Source: Hygrophila difformis (taxonomy: Eukaryota > Streptophyta > Magnoliopsida > Lamiales > Acanthaceae). From it: a DNA stretch of 64,000 nucleotides. Of the stretch, positions 35,441 through 49,025 are shown one piece after another. The stretch spans positions 29,204,174 to 29,268,173 of the forward strand of contig JAOANR010000010.1 of the NCBI GenBank assembly GCA_030278955.1. Direction: 5' to 3'. The first letter of the stretch is position 1. Each line of letters begins with the position of its first letter. Both the position numbers and the translations under genes were made by a program. Under the pieces are notes generated by a model that was given only the letters and a program-made list of their open reading frames with translations, was not told the origin of the DNA and did no database searches.

Positions 35441-36932
35441 TAAATTTTATCTCTTTCCCTTTTTTCTCTTTCCTCTCTCTCTTCATTTATTTTCTTTCTC
35501 TTTCCCATTGACAGCTTCTTCTTCCATTTTTCTTTTTTTTCTTCCAGTTTCTTCTGAGTTGTGCTGTCGTGAGTTGGGAGGATGTGGACGGAGTAAGGTG
35601 GTGCGGCGGCGGCGAGATCTGGTTGTGGAGATGGTGATCCGGCGGCGGCCGTGGCTTGGTGGTGGTGGGCGGCTTCGTCGGAGCAATGGTGGTGTCCGGA
35701 GACATCAAATCCGGAGAGGAGATGCGCGGGCAGCGGATGTGACTTGAGAGGCGGAGCTGCTGGACTGGAGGATGGTGGGGCTGCCGGCGGGAATGGAGAC
35801 GAGGGCAGGGAGAATGGATGGTGATGCGCTGGTGGTGCGCCGGAGGCTGTTGAGGCGGAGACGATGAGTGGCCCGAGATGGTGGTCAGAATTAATGAGGG
35901 TGGCCGGAGTTGAGTGAGGAAGAAGATGGAGGTGGTCGGCGGGTTCGGAGGTTGCGGGGCCTGCTGCCTCGCCGGAGGAGGGCGGAGGTGACTGGAATGG
36001 TGGTGGTGGCTGGTTTCTGTGTTGGCGACGAGGGTCGCCGGAGTTGGTGGTCGGAAATGGGTGGTGGAGACTGGAAGGGGGAGGAGATGGGAAAGGTGGT
36101 GGCTGCTATGGTGACTGAGGCGGCTGCTGCTGGCGACTGAGGCGATGGAGATGGCGGAGGCAGCGGCCGGAGGTTCGGGGGGGATGATCGGAAAGGGTGG
36201 CCGGCGGCGGTGTCTTCGGGAATGGAGGAAGAAGGGGTGGTCGGGATCTCGCCGGAAGAGGTCGCCGGCGGCGGCAGCGGCGGCGCCGACGGCAGCGGCA
36301 GGGTTTAGGGTTAGGGTTAGGATTAGGGTTGGGCTTTGGTGAATGTGGGCTTGGGCAAATGGTATTGGGCCATTTTTTTGTTGGTGGGCTTCATGGGATT
36401 GGATCAATTTGGGTGTTGGGCTGGAACGGATTGGATTGGACTAAAACGCTTTGGACCAAATTAAATTAAATCGCCTGCAATTGATTGAAATTAAAAGTGA
36501 TTAGTGGACCAATTAATTTAATTATAGAAGGAGATAGAATTAACAATAAGAGAAAATTAAACATAAAAATATAAATAAAAATATATACATCAAAATATAA
36601 AATACAATAAATATGGATATTTGCTCCACATGATTATTTTGTTTGTGTTCCGTTTAATGGACTCGTGTTCCACTGAACAGATACTACCAAACTATAATTA
36701 TCAAACGTGAGATTTTTAATATTTTTATCATATTTTTGGATTTTTTAACATAAATTTAATAAAAATAACAATATTTTTGTATTTTTCAATACCAGTTTAT
36801 TATTTATACAAACTTGCAAATATCTGTCAAATTCAACTGATTTCTTATTTAAATAAGACCGGAATGCGATCAAATGCCCATGTTTAGACACGGAAATAGA
36901 TTGAAAATAATGGTCAATTTTGGTCATTATCA

Positions 36933-39758
36933 ACATCCTCACATTTAATACTGATCGTCCCCGAGCAGTCAGAGTCAGTGCTCTTAGGAGCATAGACGCT
37001 GCATCTTCAATCTATTTTCGTGGCTTCAAAAATTTCATTCTTTTTAGATTGGGATAAGATAATCGAAAACTACAAGTATTAAATTCTCTTGATTGCAGTG
37101 TTTAATGAAATGATACTTCTCACTAAATCAGACCTACAAATTCGTCATTATTGATAATTCTTCATGAATATCATGTTTAGAAATAATTATTGATTTAATT
37201 CTAGAATTAAAGCATGACATAGATATAAATTAGAAATGAGGCCTCACATATAGTAGAAATGGAAATTTCACTCACTCTCAAATGGGTTTCATCATTGAAC
37301 ACTCACAATCAATTTTAATTAAATTATCCCATAAGCTTGCAATCAGACCAACTCGCCACCGGCTCATTTCCTCAAATCGAGATCCTGAGCTCTTATTCAA
37401 GGGTTATAATGGGGCATACGATTGTAACATTTGGTAAGGAAGGGAATTATTGGGCTAAGAAGTGGCAAGAATTAATATTATCATAACATGGCATTATTTT
37501 TTATTTAAAATTTATGATCATCAATATTTTTCTTCTTTCTTTTGCTTTTCTTTTCATATTGCATGACATTAGACTATGTCTAATTTGCTTGTCATTTGCA
37601 AATTATTTTTGTTGAAATGAACTCAACATTTTTCTTCTCTTCTTTTTCTTTTTCTCTTTTTTTTTGATCGGAGTTGAATACCAATTTGATGAATTGATGA
37701 TCATAATTTGTAATGCCTTGATAAAATTTCATTCTTGCACACTTGGGTTTGAATTTTTTTTGGTCTTTTTGAAGGCTTGGAATATTATAGAGGGCTTCAA
37801 AGAAAAATTAGGCTTAAGGCTCAAATTGGTTAATCCTAAAGGGAAAATATTTTTAGTTTGGAATTCAAACGAAGGCCAAAAATTTGGGTTTTTCTAGGTG
37901 CCTCGATCATGTGCTCGATTTTAGGAATATGTCATGGTCTTGAATCGGTCCCAATTGCAAGTTCTAGTTTCCTTTAATCAAAATGATTTTCACACATCAA
38001 AGAAAAGAATGAGTAAATGTGACTCATGGCTCAAGTCTCATATGGAATGGTTCATTTATGTCATACAATATTCTTAAATTTAATCTTTTGAAAAAATTCT
38101 TACAATTTATTCAATTAAATTCTCAACATGAGGACTCATTACCCAACAAGATGATTATATCATTAAATTTTTATAGCTCAAAACCTCAAAAATCCATATC
38201 ATGCCTGTCTTCAATTATATTATCCCAATTTAAAAATTTGAAAATTTAATCATAAACCAGAATCTCATATGTGAATTCCTTCACAGATTTATGCGTGCTT
38301 TGTTGGGTATATAAATATATACAATAATAATAATAAAAATAAACAAAAAAAAGAATAAGAATAACACACTCTTTTTTTTTTATTTTTTAAAGTGAAGAAT
38401 CAACATCCTCACATTTCGAGCCTTGAGTAAGTTAGTTCCTACTTACACAAATTATTGAAATCAAAATAAAATAAAAGAGGAGGGATGGAGGGGAAAAATA
38501 TTAACATGAAAACTATGAACATACTTCCGATAGCCTTTTTCGTCAAACCAACTAAGTGTTCGACGATTTTGGCTATGTGTGATCGTTTGGTTTATCGAAC
38601 AAGGCGATTGTTCGATGCCCCAATACTTAGAAAAATCCTGATTTTCATCAAAATTTGCTCAATCACGTTTTTCGATCATAAATAAATTTAATCTACTTTC
38701 ATGAATTAGGTTGGATTAATTCCGTTCTTATAAAAGTTATTCTGGATTTTAAATTTCTTTAAATTCCAAGAATACTTTCAATTAATCACAGAATCGATCC
38801 AACCGGGAACTTGTTTTAAAGCTTTAATTTTCTTTTTGGTAGTCCCACGAAATCATGCAAAGCAAACATAGAAGAAGTTATCGGATATTATTAAAAATAT
38901 CAACATCCTCACATTTAGAGTCTTAGTACTCTAAATGTGATTTAACTGATTAATACCCGAATTATTTAATATAATATGCACAAGAGGTTTAGATATATAT
39001 ATATAAATATGATTTTGACTTGCAGAAATTTAGGTTGGATTAATTCTGTGCTTGTGAAAATTATTCTGGATTTTAAATTTCTTTAAATTCCGGATATAAT
39101 CTTCGGTCAATTACAGAACTAATCCAACCGGGAACCTGTTTAGATGCTCAGTCGGAACAGGGGCGACGGAAAGTGAGATGGTGGCTGTGGCTTGTCCGAT
39201 GGTGGTGAGCAAATGGTAGTCCGAAGATCTGCTGCTCCATTTGTTGTTTCACCAGTGATGAGGGTTTCCTCAGAGCAGTGGTGGTAATGAGGTGGATGGG
39301 CGATGGAGCAGCGGTGGAGCTTCGTGGTCCGGAGGTGGTGGAGATGACAAACACGTGAGTCTCACGTGTTTTGCAATTTACAATTGCAAATTAGTGTAAC
39401 CCCAATGCTACACTTCTCCATTTTTCTTTGACTTTTCGTTTAATTAACCTAGATTTTGCAAATGGAGAAGTGTAACTAAATGAAAAATCAAATTAGTGTA
39501 GCCCCAATGCTACACTTCCACATTTAACTCCTTACACCAATTTTGGCGGCTCCATGATTCTTGCAAGACAAAATACCCAAATGGTTAGATTTTCCCCTCA
39601 AATCAACATCCTCACATTTAGAGTCTTAGTACTCTAAATGTTTAATTGATTTGAGGGTACTTTTATGTTCTGAAATATATACACAAAACTAACTATGAGT
39701 AATCAGGAGTGTAATTCTCTTAATAAACAATGCTGCATCCTCCCCGGCAACGGCGCCA
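36933..39758 (-). other. E1 interior, no coding capacity seen
   Basis: 2.8 kb of AT-rich DNA without gag or pol motifs. The purine tract (minus strand AAATGTGAGGATGT) is at 36933-36946. Further copies of the same 18-bp word ATCAACATCCTCACATTT are at 38399, 38899 and 39602. Two stem-loop-bounded blocks, 38708-38815 and 39030-39145, duplicate each other. A TAGTGTARCCCCAATGCTAC word is repeated at about 39391 and 39495. Confidence 0.7.
39741..39758 (-). promoter_or_regulatory. E1 primer-binding site (tRNA-Asp)
   Basis: Plus-strand TCCCCGGCAACGGCGCCA equals the 3' end of plant tRNA-Asp(GUC) including CCA, 18 of 18, directly next to the LTR end at 39759. This fixes the orientation of E1 as minus. 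Confidence 0.93.
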
Positions 39759-42700
39759 TGAAACTTTTGACAGATTTCCCACACGAGTATTTTTTAAGAA
39801 AATAAGATAATCCCAGTTTTTGATTTTTATTTAATGAAAATCGATTTATGAAGGCGGAGTTGGGATTAGGGATATATTTATAGGTTGTCACGTTTTTATT
39901 TACTCGTGTTAAGAAACTGTGCCCCCGAAAGCGCACGGAGTCAAAAATTGCAGTATTTGTAGTAAGACCGGATCGTTCACTGGAGGATGTGCGATAGAAG
40001 CAGGGCCCACGTCGTTTACTAAGATTTTCCACTCGGTTACTCGATTCAAGCTTGTGTTTGGTTTTAAAACTACTTGACATAATTTAATTCTAAGCTATGA
40101 AAGCAATAGAATAAAACATATAAAATTATTCTAGAAAGCGAATTAAATTTAATCTAAGAAAGCAATATAAATTATTCTACTAAAGCGGCTAAAATTATTC
40201 TAAGAAAGTAGATTTAAAATGAGACAGAGAGGATATGAAGAAAATAATAAAAATTGGACAGGATTCAGATGAGACACAATTAAACTTCCATTTTAATACA
40301 CAGATCTTTGTTCGGGATAATCCTTTCAGATAGCTAACTCTCATGCTTCCTATACCATGTTCCCTTTAACAGACAGGTACTTACAGTACGGATTTACATG
40401 CCTTAAGACAATAAAATCTAAGAGATCACAAATTCATAACTGCCCTCGCATGGCCCTGCTAGGACATATTATTCATCCGTGGTGGACAAGCAACACCTGA
40501 CAAATCATTTATTGAGATGCCAAGTACTCCCATCATTCCTCCGGTCACACCCAAAGATTTTAATCAAGCCTTGAACTATCCCTTAACTCTCAGTCCTAGT
40601 AGCAGTTAGAAGATCTAGTGACACATCCGAGTGACCTCTACGAAAGCGATTGAAAGAAAGCGATTAAAGAAAGCAGTAAAGAAAGCATTTAAAATCCTAT
40701 CACTCGGGAGTTTCAAAAGCTTCGTACTGGTAGTAAAAGAAAGCCCCCAGTCAGGATGACCGGATGTGGATCAAGAATTCCCGGATCTCGGTGAACCGCT
40801 TGCAGTGTTCACTTCCTTCCGGGTGGTTATGAGATACAAACTAATGAAATGAGCTAATAGATTAGTTCGTTTCGGATGCACTCACTCAGAACTCAAAAAT
40901 AGGCTTTGGCAGAAGAGGATAGTAGTTGAAAGGAACTCAACCCTATCTTAGAAAATAACCAAGGCCTATGTATTGTTCCTCTAGAATTATCTAACACACT
41001 GTATTTGAATCCAAGTGGATCCCATCTCGGTGTGACAGTTAAAACTAGATTCCCAACACACAACAATTTTGGAAAATAAAAGATTTTGAAAATCATTCCC
41101 TAAACAGGTACTAGACTCTCAATAAGAACACAGACCCTTTCAGTCTAGATGAGACCTAATCGCTGACTCTGCTTCTAATTTCCCAAAATTAACCCCCGGT
41201 AGAATATGAATTAGACATAACTGTGGAATTTATCCCTTACTTAAATCCGGATTTTATAAAGAAATTTTTGTTGGAAATTTAATATGAGACATCTAATTTA
41301 AATCAAGACTTCTATGTCCAAGGGAAGGATCCCAAAATAATTAGACCACAATATTTACATAATATTATCATGCATAATTTTATATGAGAAGTGTAAAATT
41401 AAATTTAACCCAAAATATAAGGCGGATTTAGACAGAATGTGAGACACAGAGATGAAATAGCCGGAGATGAGAAGAATTTATTTGGCTAAAAAGATGACAA
41501 AAATAATCAGGATAATCCGGACTGCAAACATCTGCTATCCAGGTCCTGACTATTCCGGGTGGGATGATTTTTAGACATTGGAATGCCTTAAATGACAGTT
41601 GCCGCCGTCATCTTAGACTCCACTATCTGTGAACTGGATAAAAACACACATGTTCTATCATTGCAATAATTATTAGACAACACTGGCATATATCATCTAA
41701 CATTACTACAGCTCCAGATTCAGGTTTGAAATTAAAATAAGGAAAATAAAACTGTATTTGGACAGATACTGACTGAGTGGCTACTTCATTTCCTGGTGAG
41801 AGGACCGTTCGCCTGACCTCGTCAGTCACTATCCAAACCATGCAAAATAACAAATAGTAATTAATACACAGACTACGGGCTACTTCATTTCCCGGTAAAG
41901 GGACCGTTCGCCAACATTATTCTATGATATCTTTCACTATTCGTTTCACACAACACAGATAAAGACAAAATAAACAAAAGAAAATATTTTTGGGTCATCT
42001 TGTATGAGAGACATTGGTTTCTCATGCAAGGGTATGGAAATTAATCCATAATTACTCTTTATGGTCTAAATAATCTCTCATTCCATAATTAATTAATTAC
42101 AGTCCGGACTATATACTTAGATCATTAGAGTTTAATTTTATAAAAAAATCTTTTAATGGAAATTGAACAAAGTTATTTATATCAAATTAATCATGAGTTG
42201 AAATCTTTGGGTTTCAACCTCAAAATATTAATATAAAGGTTCAATTAATTAATGAGATGAGATGAAGAATAAAAATTTGGCAAGAGAGTGCCAAGCATGT
42301 TGTGAGACATAAATTGCTTCGTGAACCGTGGGTTCACGACGGGAGGATCACGACATGAGAGGTGGGAAATAAAAGAAATTGATTTTAAAAATTTAGGGTT
42401 TCCGTGTCGCTAGACAAAAATTGTTTCGCGACACGGGTCTGGCCACACGGGGGTTGGAAGTCAGAATTTTTGGAAATTAGAAGAGATGAGACCTAGTCGT
42501 GAGACCATAAATTGTGTCGCGAACCTAGGCTCGCGACATGGGTTTCACGACTGGATAGTTTGTGAAAATTTGCTAAGTCATGGAGGCCCAGTCGCTAAAC
42601 TTGAATTGTGGCGCGAGACAAGGTCCCGCGACAGGAGTCTAGCGACTGGCATGGTCTAGCAAAATATTCCAAGTATTTTGGGCTCCCAGTCGCGAGACCA

Positions 42701-44074
42701 AGAGTGTGTCGCGAGACGTGGTCTCGCGACAGGTGGGTCTGGCGACTGGGTTTTGAAAATTTTTAAGCGTTCGGTCCCATGTCGCTAGACTGAAAACTGT
42801 GTCGCGAGACGTGGTCTCGCGACAGGAATGTCTAGTGACTGGGTTTTATAAAATTTTGTGAAAATTTTGGCAGCATAACGCCTTAAATTGCATTGCATAA
42901 AAGTGCGTTATGATCCGTGGGATCACAACGGGAATATTACGTTGCAACCCGTGGGGTTACAACGTGATGTAATACAATATAGGAAATGGAATTTTTAATA
43001 TGTATAAACACTTTGATAACACCCCTTTTTAGATCTATCATACTAAATCTAAAAAGTAAAAACAAGAAAAACCAACAAAGAGTTAAACAGTGACTAAAAA
43101 GTAAAAATAGAAACAATCTATAAAGGTAAAAAAAAAATAAAATAAAACTAGACTAAGCAACTAAAAAAATTAAACTAAACCTATCCTGCTAAATCTATGA
43201 AGGGGTGAACATAAGTGTTTACACATTTTATTAATCTAAAAAAAACATTAAGCCTAACTAAAACAAGAAAATGATCAAGAGACCCAATATGCAACAAACA
43301 GTAACAACCCATGGAGAGTATTCCATAACAGATTTTTTGGGAAACAATTCCTTGATCCTTTCAACAAAATATGGTTTAAAATACACCCATTGATTAGGTG
43401 TTTCCAACCCAAATTACAAAAATAAAATAAGCTGGAAAATGTGAACACTAGCTACACTAATTTATTACAAGGCAAAAATTAAAACTAAGCTAATGTCTAT
43501 CCCTACATTGCATAAAAATAAATTAACTATCTATCTATTTTTGGAGAGCACAGTGGTGGCTCCAAGAATAATAAAAAAAACTAAGTGTAGCTAGGTTACT
43601 GTTCAAGGGGGTGGGAGGATATATTTATAGAAGAGTGGAAAAAGCCCTAGGCCCAATTAAGGCCCATGTCGCTAGACAAAATTGCTGTGTCGTGGAACAA
43701 TCTGTGGCTAGGGACACAAAATATAATTGCATTTCTCTTCAGGGCTGTGAGCATGAGGGGACGGGAGCTCGAGCTTCAGGAGGAAGAAGACGAAAATTTT
43801 GCACTGGTGGAGCTGTGGTCCAGGGACTCCTTCATTCTTTAAGCACATGGGAATTTTAAAAAGGCATGTCACGTGACCTTGGTGCTTTTGATTTCTCTCT
43901 CCGTGGCGCTATCCTTGCTGTCGCGGGACTCTGTGGCGCGAATCTCATTCTGTGGCGTGAGACTCCTCTCACTGTCCCTAAGCCATTTTTTCATCTATGG
44001 CGTGAGACTCTCCCAGTCGCGAAACCATTTCTCCAGTCACGAGGCACAGTCTAGCGACTGGAGTTTTGGGACAC

Positions 44075-46392
44075 TGTAACACCCCGGATTTGATAACCCA
44101 GGCCGGGATGCCACCGCCACACCTCCCTAGCAAGACACGGTTTCTCCGAGCTTGCTAAAGAGATGCAAGGCTATGGTTTTTCAGAATTTAAAACATTCAA
44201 ACAGCCCATTGTAATATAACTTAAAATTAATAATATCAAAGTTGCAACGGAGAATAATATTTTAATACATGTATTGCAGCGGAATTTAAATATAGGGCCG
44301 ACATGGCCAAAACACGGGTTTAAACAGGCCCGTTCATGCAAGTCGTAACTAAATGCAGGAATTTAAAATAGAGATTTTCCTAAATGTTCCCATGTATGCA
44401 TATGATGATGAATAATCCTCAAACTCTGAAAGAAAAGGGGAAAAACGGTTTGGGTCAGCAAAACGTGCTGAGTAAGTTAACACCCAGCATGATTTAGGGG
44501 TTTCAAAGCCTTTAATTAAATTTAATAAAAATATGCTTGTAGGTAATACACAATTTAAGTTAATCATCCACTAATAAATAAATGGCATAATTTAAAATAA
44601 GGATTTTCACGTGATCATAATTCAACTTACATGGTAAAATAATTTGCAAGGCATAATCTAATCAAAGTAAAATATTCAAGTCTCTAAATTTTCTCATGAC
44701 TTCAGGATTTGGTATTTTAAGGATTTCACTCTTTCACTTTTGTTCGATATGATCTAGTATAATTTGTTCTCGGGGAAATGAACCCACAAGAATTTAAACG
44801 CATCCTAGGGAATCGAACCCGTAGGAATCAACACACGTCCTGGGGAATCGAACCCGCAGGAAAACAAACAATCGCCCTTGGGGAATCGAACCCGCAAGAA
44901 CTCAAATACATCCTAGGGAATTGAACCCATAGGAATCAACACACATCCTGGGGAATCAAACCCGCAGGAAAACACACAATCGTCCTTGGGGAATCAAACC
45001 CGCAAGGTAAGAACACATTTCGCAAGTTTCACAAGTTTCTCAAAATATAACTTACACAAGTCGCTGTCTTACTCCATAAATACTTAAAAATTCATTTTAA
45101 GTCTGAAAATTCTGAAATTTCACCATAACTCGAAAACACAGAGACGAACAAGTTTCATATTTTAAGTTTCTCGATCCGGGTTAAGAAAACGAGTCAAAAA
45201 TCAAGTCTTTCACATAAGTAGTGTGCTGTCAGGTTTCAGATTCGACACCGTTCGAAGATTCGACTTTTTAACATATCAAATGGACTCCAAAAATTCTGAA
45301 ATTTTATATGCACATACTAGACATGATTTCCTAAAACTTTCATTTAGATTGTAAATCGGACTAGAAAATATAGAACCATGCTCATCAAGTTCGGACCATT
45401 GCACTGTCAGATTTCGCAAAAAGGGTTTAGATCACAGTTTATGTTCGGATCGATTTGGGGTAGCAAACGTTGATGAAAATCGTTGAAATTTTTACACAAC
45501 ATAGTTTAATGTGTTAGGATCAAAAGTCTAGTTTTGAGTTTTCCGGTTTGAACTCTTGAAGTAGGGGTTTTGGTCCGATTTCAAATCTGTCACAGTTTCA
45601 AATTCGACTTTTAGGGCAGGTTTGTTGGAGGCCGTTTTCGGATATCAAAACACAATGAAAATTATGAAAATTTTACACGAACTAGATCTATATCTTAGGA
45701 AAGTTTTTCATGTTTTGAGTTTTTCCGTTTGAGCAGTTTTAGGTGTTCGAAAAATTCGCACCAAATCGCTGCACCGGGGGTTTTCGCGTTGACAGATTTT
45801 ATAGTTAATAAATCTCTATGTTCGGTTGCATTTTTGGTCACCCAAAACCAAGTAAGCATTAACTTAAAGTGGGGATGATGTCTAGGATGTCACGGGGTCG
45901 TCCGGAATCCACGGGATGTCACGAACGAATCTCCTCAAGTCGGTTTCCTCTTCCAACGTCCACGAACCGAATCCGCAAGTAAAAATCCTTAGTTAGATTC
46001 GATTTTTGGATTCAAAAAAAAGTGTAGATAAACTCAAAAACTACTTACCAACATCCTAGCGGTCTGTCTTCTCCTTCTCAAGTCCTTCTTGTTCGGATTT
46101 CGTCGTCGGAACTTCAAGAACACAAGGGATTTCGGGGTTTTCGACTTTGGGAGGAGTTTGAGAGAATGTGAGGAGAAGAGGGCTGCTCTGGGGTTGTGTT
46201 TTTTCGAATTTAGGGTTAGGGAGCAGCCTAATGTCGTCCCCAATATCCTTCCATAGCCCGGGATTGAGTTTCCATCGTCGGGGGTTGAAAATATGGCAAG
46301 AAGATCGTCGGAACGCGTTGTTGCCGTTTTCTGGGGGGGTCACGCGGTCTTGGCGCGCTCATAGGCTAAACGCCGCGCGGCCAGCGCACGGC
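44075..46392 (-). mobile_element. Truncated gypsy LTR, H-related, minus strand
   Basis: Begins with the reverse complement of the conserved LTR end (TGTAACACCCCGGATTTG). The splice-like pair on the minus strand is donor GTAAGT at 46048 and acceptor TTTCTTTCAG ending at 44426. The U3 part is missing beyond 46392, where an inverted E1 fragment begins. Confidence 0.75.
44760..45010. repeat. LTR minisatellite (GGGGAATCGAACCCGC units)
   Basis: Seven or more units of about 33 bp with GGGGAATCGAACCCGCAGGAA; a three-unit higher-order pattern repeats at about 105 bp. It is in the same LTR position as the unrelated ACTAACGAGGC array of H. Confidence 0.85.
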
Positions 46393-47481
46393 CTCCGGAC
46401 GCCACCATTGCTCCGACGAAGCCGCCCACCACCACCAAGCCACGACCACCGCCGGATAACCATCTCCACAACCAGATCTCGCCGCCGCCGCACCACCTTA
46501 CTCCGTCCACATCCTCCCAACTCACGACAGCACAACTCAGAAGAAACTGGAAGCAAAAAAAGAAAAATGGAAGAAGAAGCTGTTGATGGGAAAGAGAAAG
46601 AAAATAAATGAAGAGAGAGAGGAAAGAGAAAAAAGGGAAAGAGATAAAATTTATCCGGACCTCGGGACCCCGTGTCTGTAACGACCCGAATATTCTATTC
46701 CGAATATTTTGTATTTCAAATAAACAAATTCAAACTGTTTTGAACTACGTGATGACTTGATCCCTTCACCGGGTACGTAGGCAACTTGGAAATTTCAATT
46801 CTTTTGACTCGATTCATGGAATGTCTTCGGGCTTCCTTTCCCTCTTTTATTCCATTTTGAATTTTTGAATCTATCTGCGTTTCATTTCCGAGCAATAATT
46901 TATTGTGATAAATTATTTTCTTCTTCTCGGAGATATTTCGACCTTGATTGGATTAAGAAATAAATTTTATTCCTTTGGACGCCGATAAAAATCCCGGGTA
47001 TTACAGTCTACCCCCCTTAAGAATCAACTTCGTCCCCGAAGTTGGGTGTTAGCTTCTCGCGAGCTTGGAACTAAGGTCCTTTCTATTTTGTGCTATTGTT
47101 TGATTGCGTGATTGTATCATTATGTGTTGTTGTTGTTGATATTGTTTGTATTATTTTATTATATCGTTTGACTGAACCCAGAATTGAAATTTCCAAGTTG
47201 CCTACGTACCCGGTGAAGGGATCAAGTCATCACATAGTTCAAAACAGTTTGAATTTGTTTATTTGAAATACAAAATATTCGGGCTAAAATATTTGGGCTT
47301 AAGTAAAAATTTTGGGCTAAAAATTTTTGGGCTCAAAAATTTAGGATTTTAATAATAAATAAAATGATTGGGCTTGAAAGATTTTGGGCTCCACAATGAT
47401 AGTTTTAAAATAATAATGGGTTAAAAAATAATACTAGTTTAAAAATATTGATAGTTCAAATATAATAATGCTAAAAATAGT

Positions 47482-47497
47482 CCGGGCTCTGATACCA
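47482..47497 (-). promoter_or_regulatory. Inverted tRNA-Met primer site
   Basis: Minus-strand TGGTATCAGAGCCCGG, pointing away from the adjacent plus-strand gag, with no LTR end next to it. This shows the leader was inverted relative to gag. Confidence 0.75.
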
Positions 47498-47533
47498 CTT
47501 AGGAATTCATCTTCGCGTGCTTAATAACAGAAA

Positions 47534-48588
47534 ATGGCACCTAGGGGAAAGCCGAGGAAGGTAAGTCCAAACGGCATTGCCGCTAACCTCCCCAACGTGG
47601 CCAACAACAATGAGAGTCCTCAGAACCTAGGAGAACGAGTGCCTCCTGTACCCAACAACATGGAAGAACGTCTAAGGAGTATGGAGGAAGTCCTTGTAGC
47701 ATTAGGAAATGCTGAGGTGCATAGAGCACAAGCAGCAGTACCCCCGCCAGTAGCCCAAGTCAACTACTTGGCATTGGTAAACACCTACAACCCACCCCAT
47801 TATGACGACCAAGAGGATCCGGCCAAGTTGGAAGGTTGGATCCGTACCTTTGATAAGCTCTTGAATGCTATAATATGCCCTGATAAGAAGAAGATACACG
47901 TAGCGACCTACTACTTAAGAGGTGAAGCCGACGAGTGGTGGCAAAACCTCCAAGGGAGTACAGAGGAAGATCAAGAGGCCTATACATGGAATGAACTTAA
48001 GGAGGGTCTAAGGGAAAGATTCTACCCACTGAGCACCAAGACTGCGAAATACGAGGAATTCATCAACCTCAGACAAGGTGCGCAAACAGTACAAGAGTAC
48101 TACACCAAATTCAAGGAATTGGTGCGATTTGCTACGAGGATAGTACCAAACGACTGTGACAAGGCTCAGAAATTCGAGATGGGTCTGAACCTTAGTATTC
48201 GGGAGATGCAGTAGGACAATTCACAAACCTGCAGACGGTTTATGATCGAGCTGTAGCAATTGATCGAGTCCAACAACTGAAGCGCAAAGGAAATGGGGAG
48301 TCGAGCAGGGACTCGCAAGAGTTTGAGAAAAAGAATCGAAACATTAGCAATGGCAATTTTAAGGAGAATAAGAATAAAGGTTTCAATTATGGGAGAAACG
48401 GCATACGTCATACAGTCATACCACGTTGCCCGCAGTGCCACCAAGCCCATCTGGTGCGCGAATGCCCAAGGCGCGGGACTTGTTATAGATGTGGTGGGGA
48501 AGACCACATGATTAGAGAATGCAATGTTCGTGAGGAGAGGATTGAGAAAAGGCTAGATTTGGTAAACCCTCAACCAAAAGAGCCATAG
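47534..48588 (+). pseudogene. Gypsy gag remnant with two zinc knuckles; pol deleted
   Basis: ATG 47534 opens a proline-rich start (MAPRGK) and the gag domain (WIRTFDKLLNA, GEADEWW, FYPLS, TVQEYYTKFKELV), closely related to G1. A one-base shift near 48205 ends the first frame at 48214. In the next frame follow two CCHC knuckles, CPQCHQAHLVREC and CYRCGGEDHMIREC, and TAG 48586-48588. About 60 bp of the linker before protease is left; then the sequence jumps to the 3' untranslated region (48670). Protease, RT, RNase H and integrase are all deleted. Confidence 0.85.
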
Positions 48589-49025
48589 GACGATTGAACG
48601 ACATCGATCAAGCTGACTTGCCGGCTCAATGAGGAAGGATCATAGGCAACAATACCCGAACCTGTTTGTGAATAATACATAGGAAGTTATGGGGACATAA
48701 CTGTAATCTTAAGGGGGGGAGGATGTAACGACCCGAATATTCTATTTCGAATATTTTGTATTTCAAATAAACAAATTCAAACTGTTTTGAACTACGTGAT
48801 GACTTGATCCCTTCACCGGGTACGTAGGCAACTTGGAAATTTCAATTATGGGTTCAGTCAAACGATATAATAAAATAATACAAATAATATCAACAACAAC
48901 AACACATAATGATACAATCACGCAATCAAACAATAGCACAAAATAGAAAGGACCTTAGTTCCAAGCTCGCGAGAAGCTAACACCCAACTTCGGGGACGAA
49001 GTTGATTCTTAAGGGGGGTAGACTG

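Larger units (their letters stand above)
23236..36932 (-). repeat. E1 3' LTR, interrupted by E2
   Basis: Parts 23236-23889 and 31962-36932. It matches 39759-40410 and 40411-44070 plus 49358-50291 and 52930-53458. It lacks about 185 bp of the palindrome array present at 42635-42820. It includes the GC-rich block at 35500-36300 and a short TTAGGG-like run at 36305-36330. Confidence 0.88.

Noticed and set aside
36305..36330. TTTAGGG-like run suggesting a telomere
   Set aside because: Only about four imperfect units, present at the same place in the other LTR (50190-50220); part of the LTR.
35487..36407. 306-codon minus-strand frame rich in Pro, His and Ser
   Set aside because: Low-complexity translation of the GC-rich LTR part. 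It is shortened in the other LTR copy (49826-50299) and lies in the opposite sense in E2.
37664..38685. Short plus-strand frames (77, 76 and 66 codons) in the E1 interior
   Set aside because: AT-rich, no domains and no shared layout; not supported as genes.
39741..39758. A tRNA-Asp gene
   Set aside because: Only the 18-base acceptor end including encoded CCA is present; it is a primer site.
47482..47497. Primer site of the gag element in normal orientation
   Set aside because: It points to the minus strand and lacks an adjacent LTR end, so it belongs to the inverted leader.
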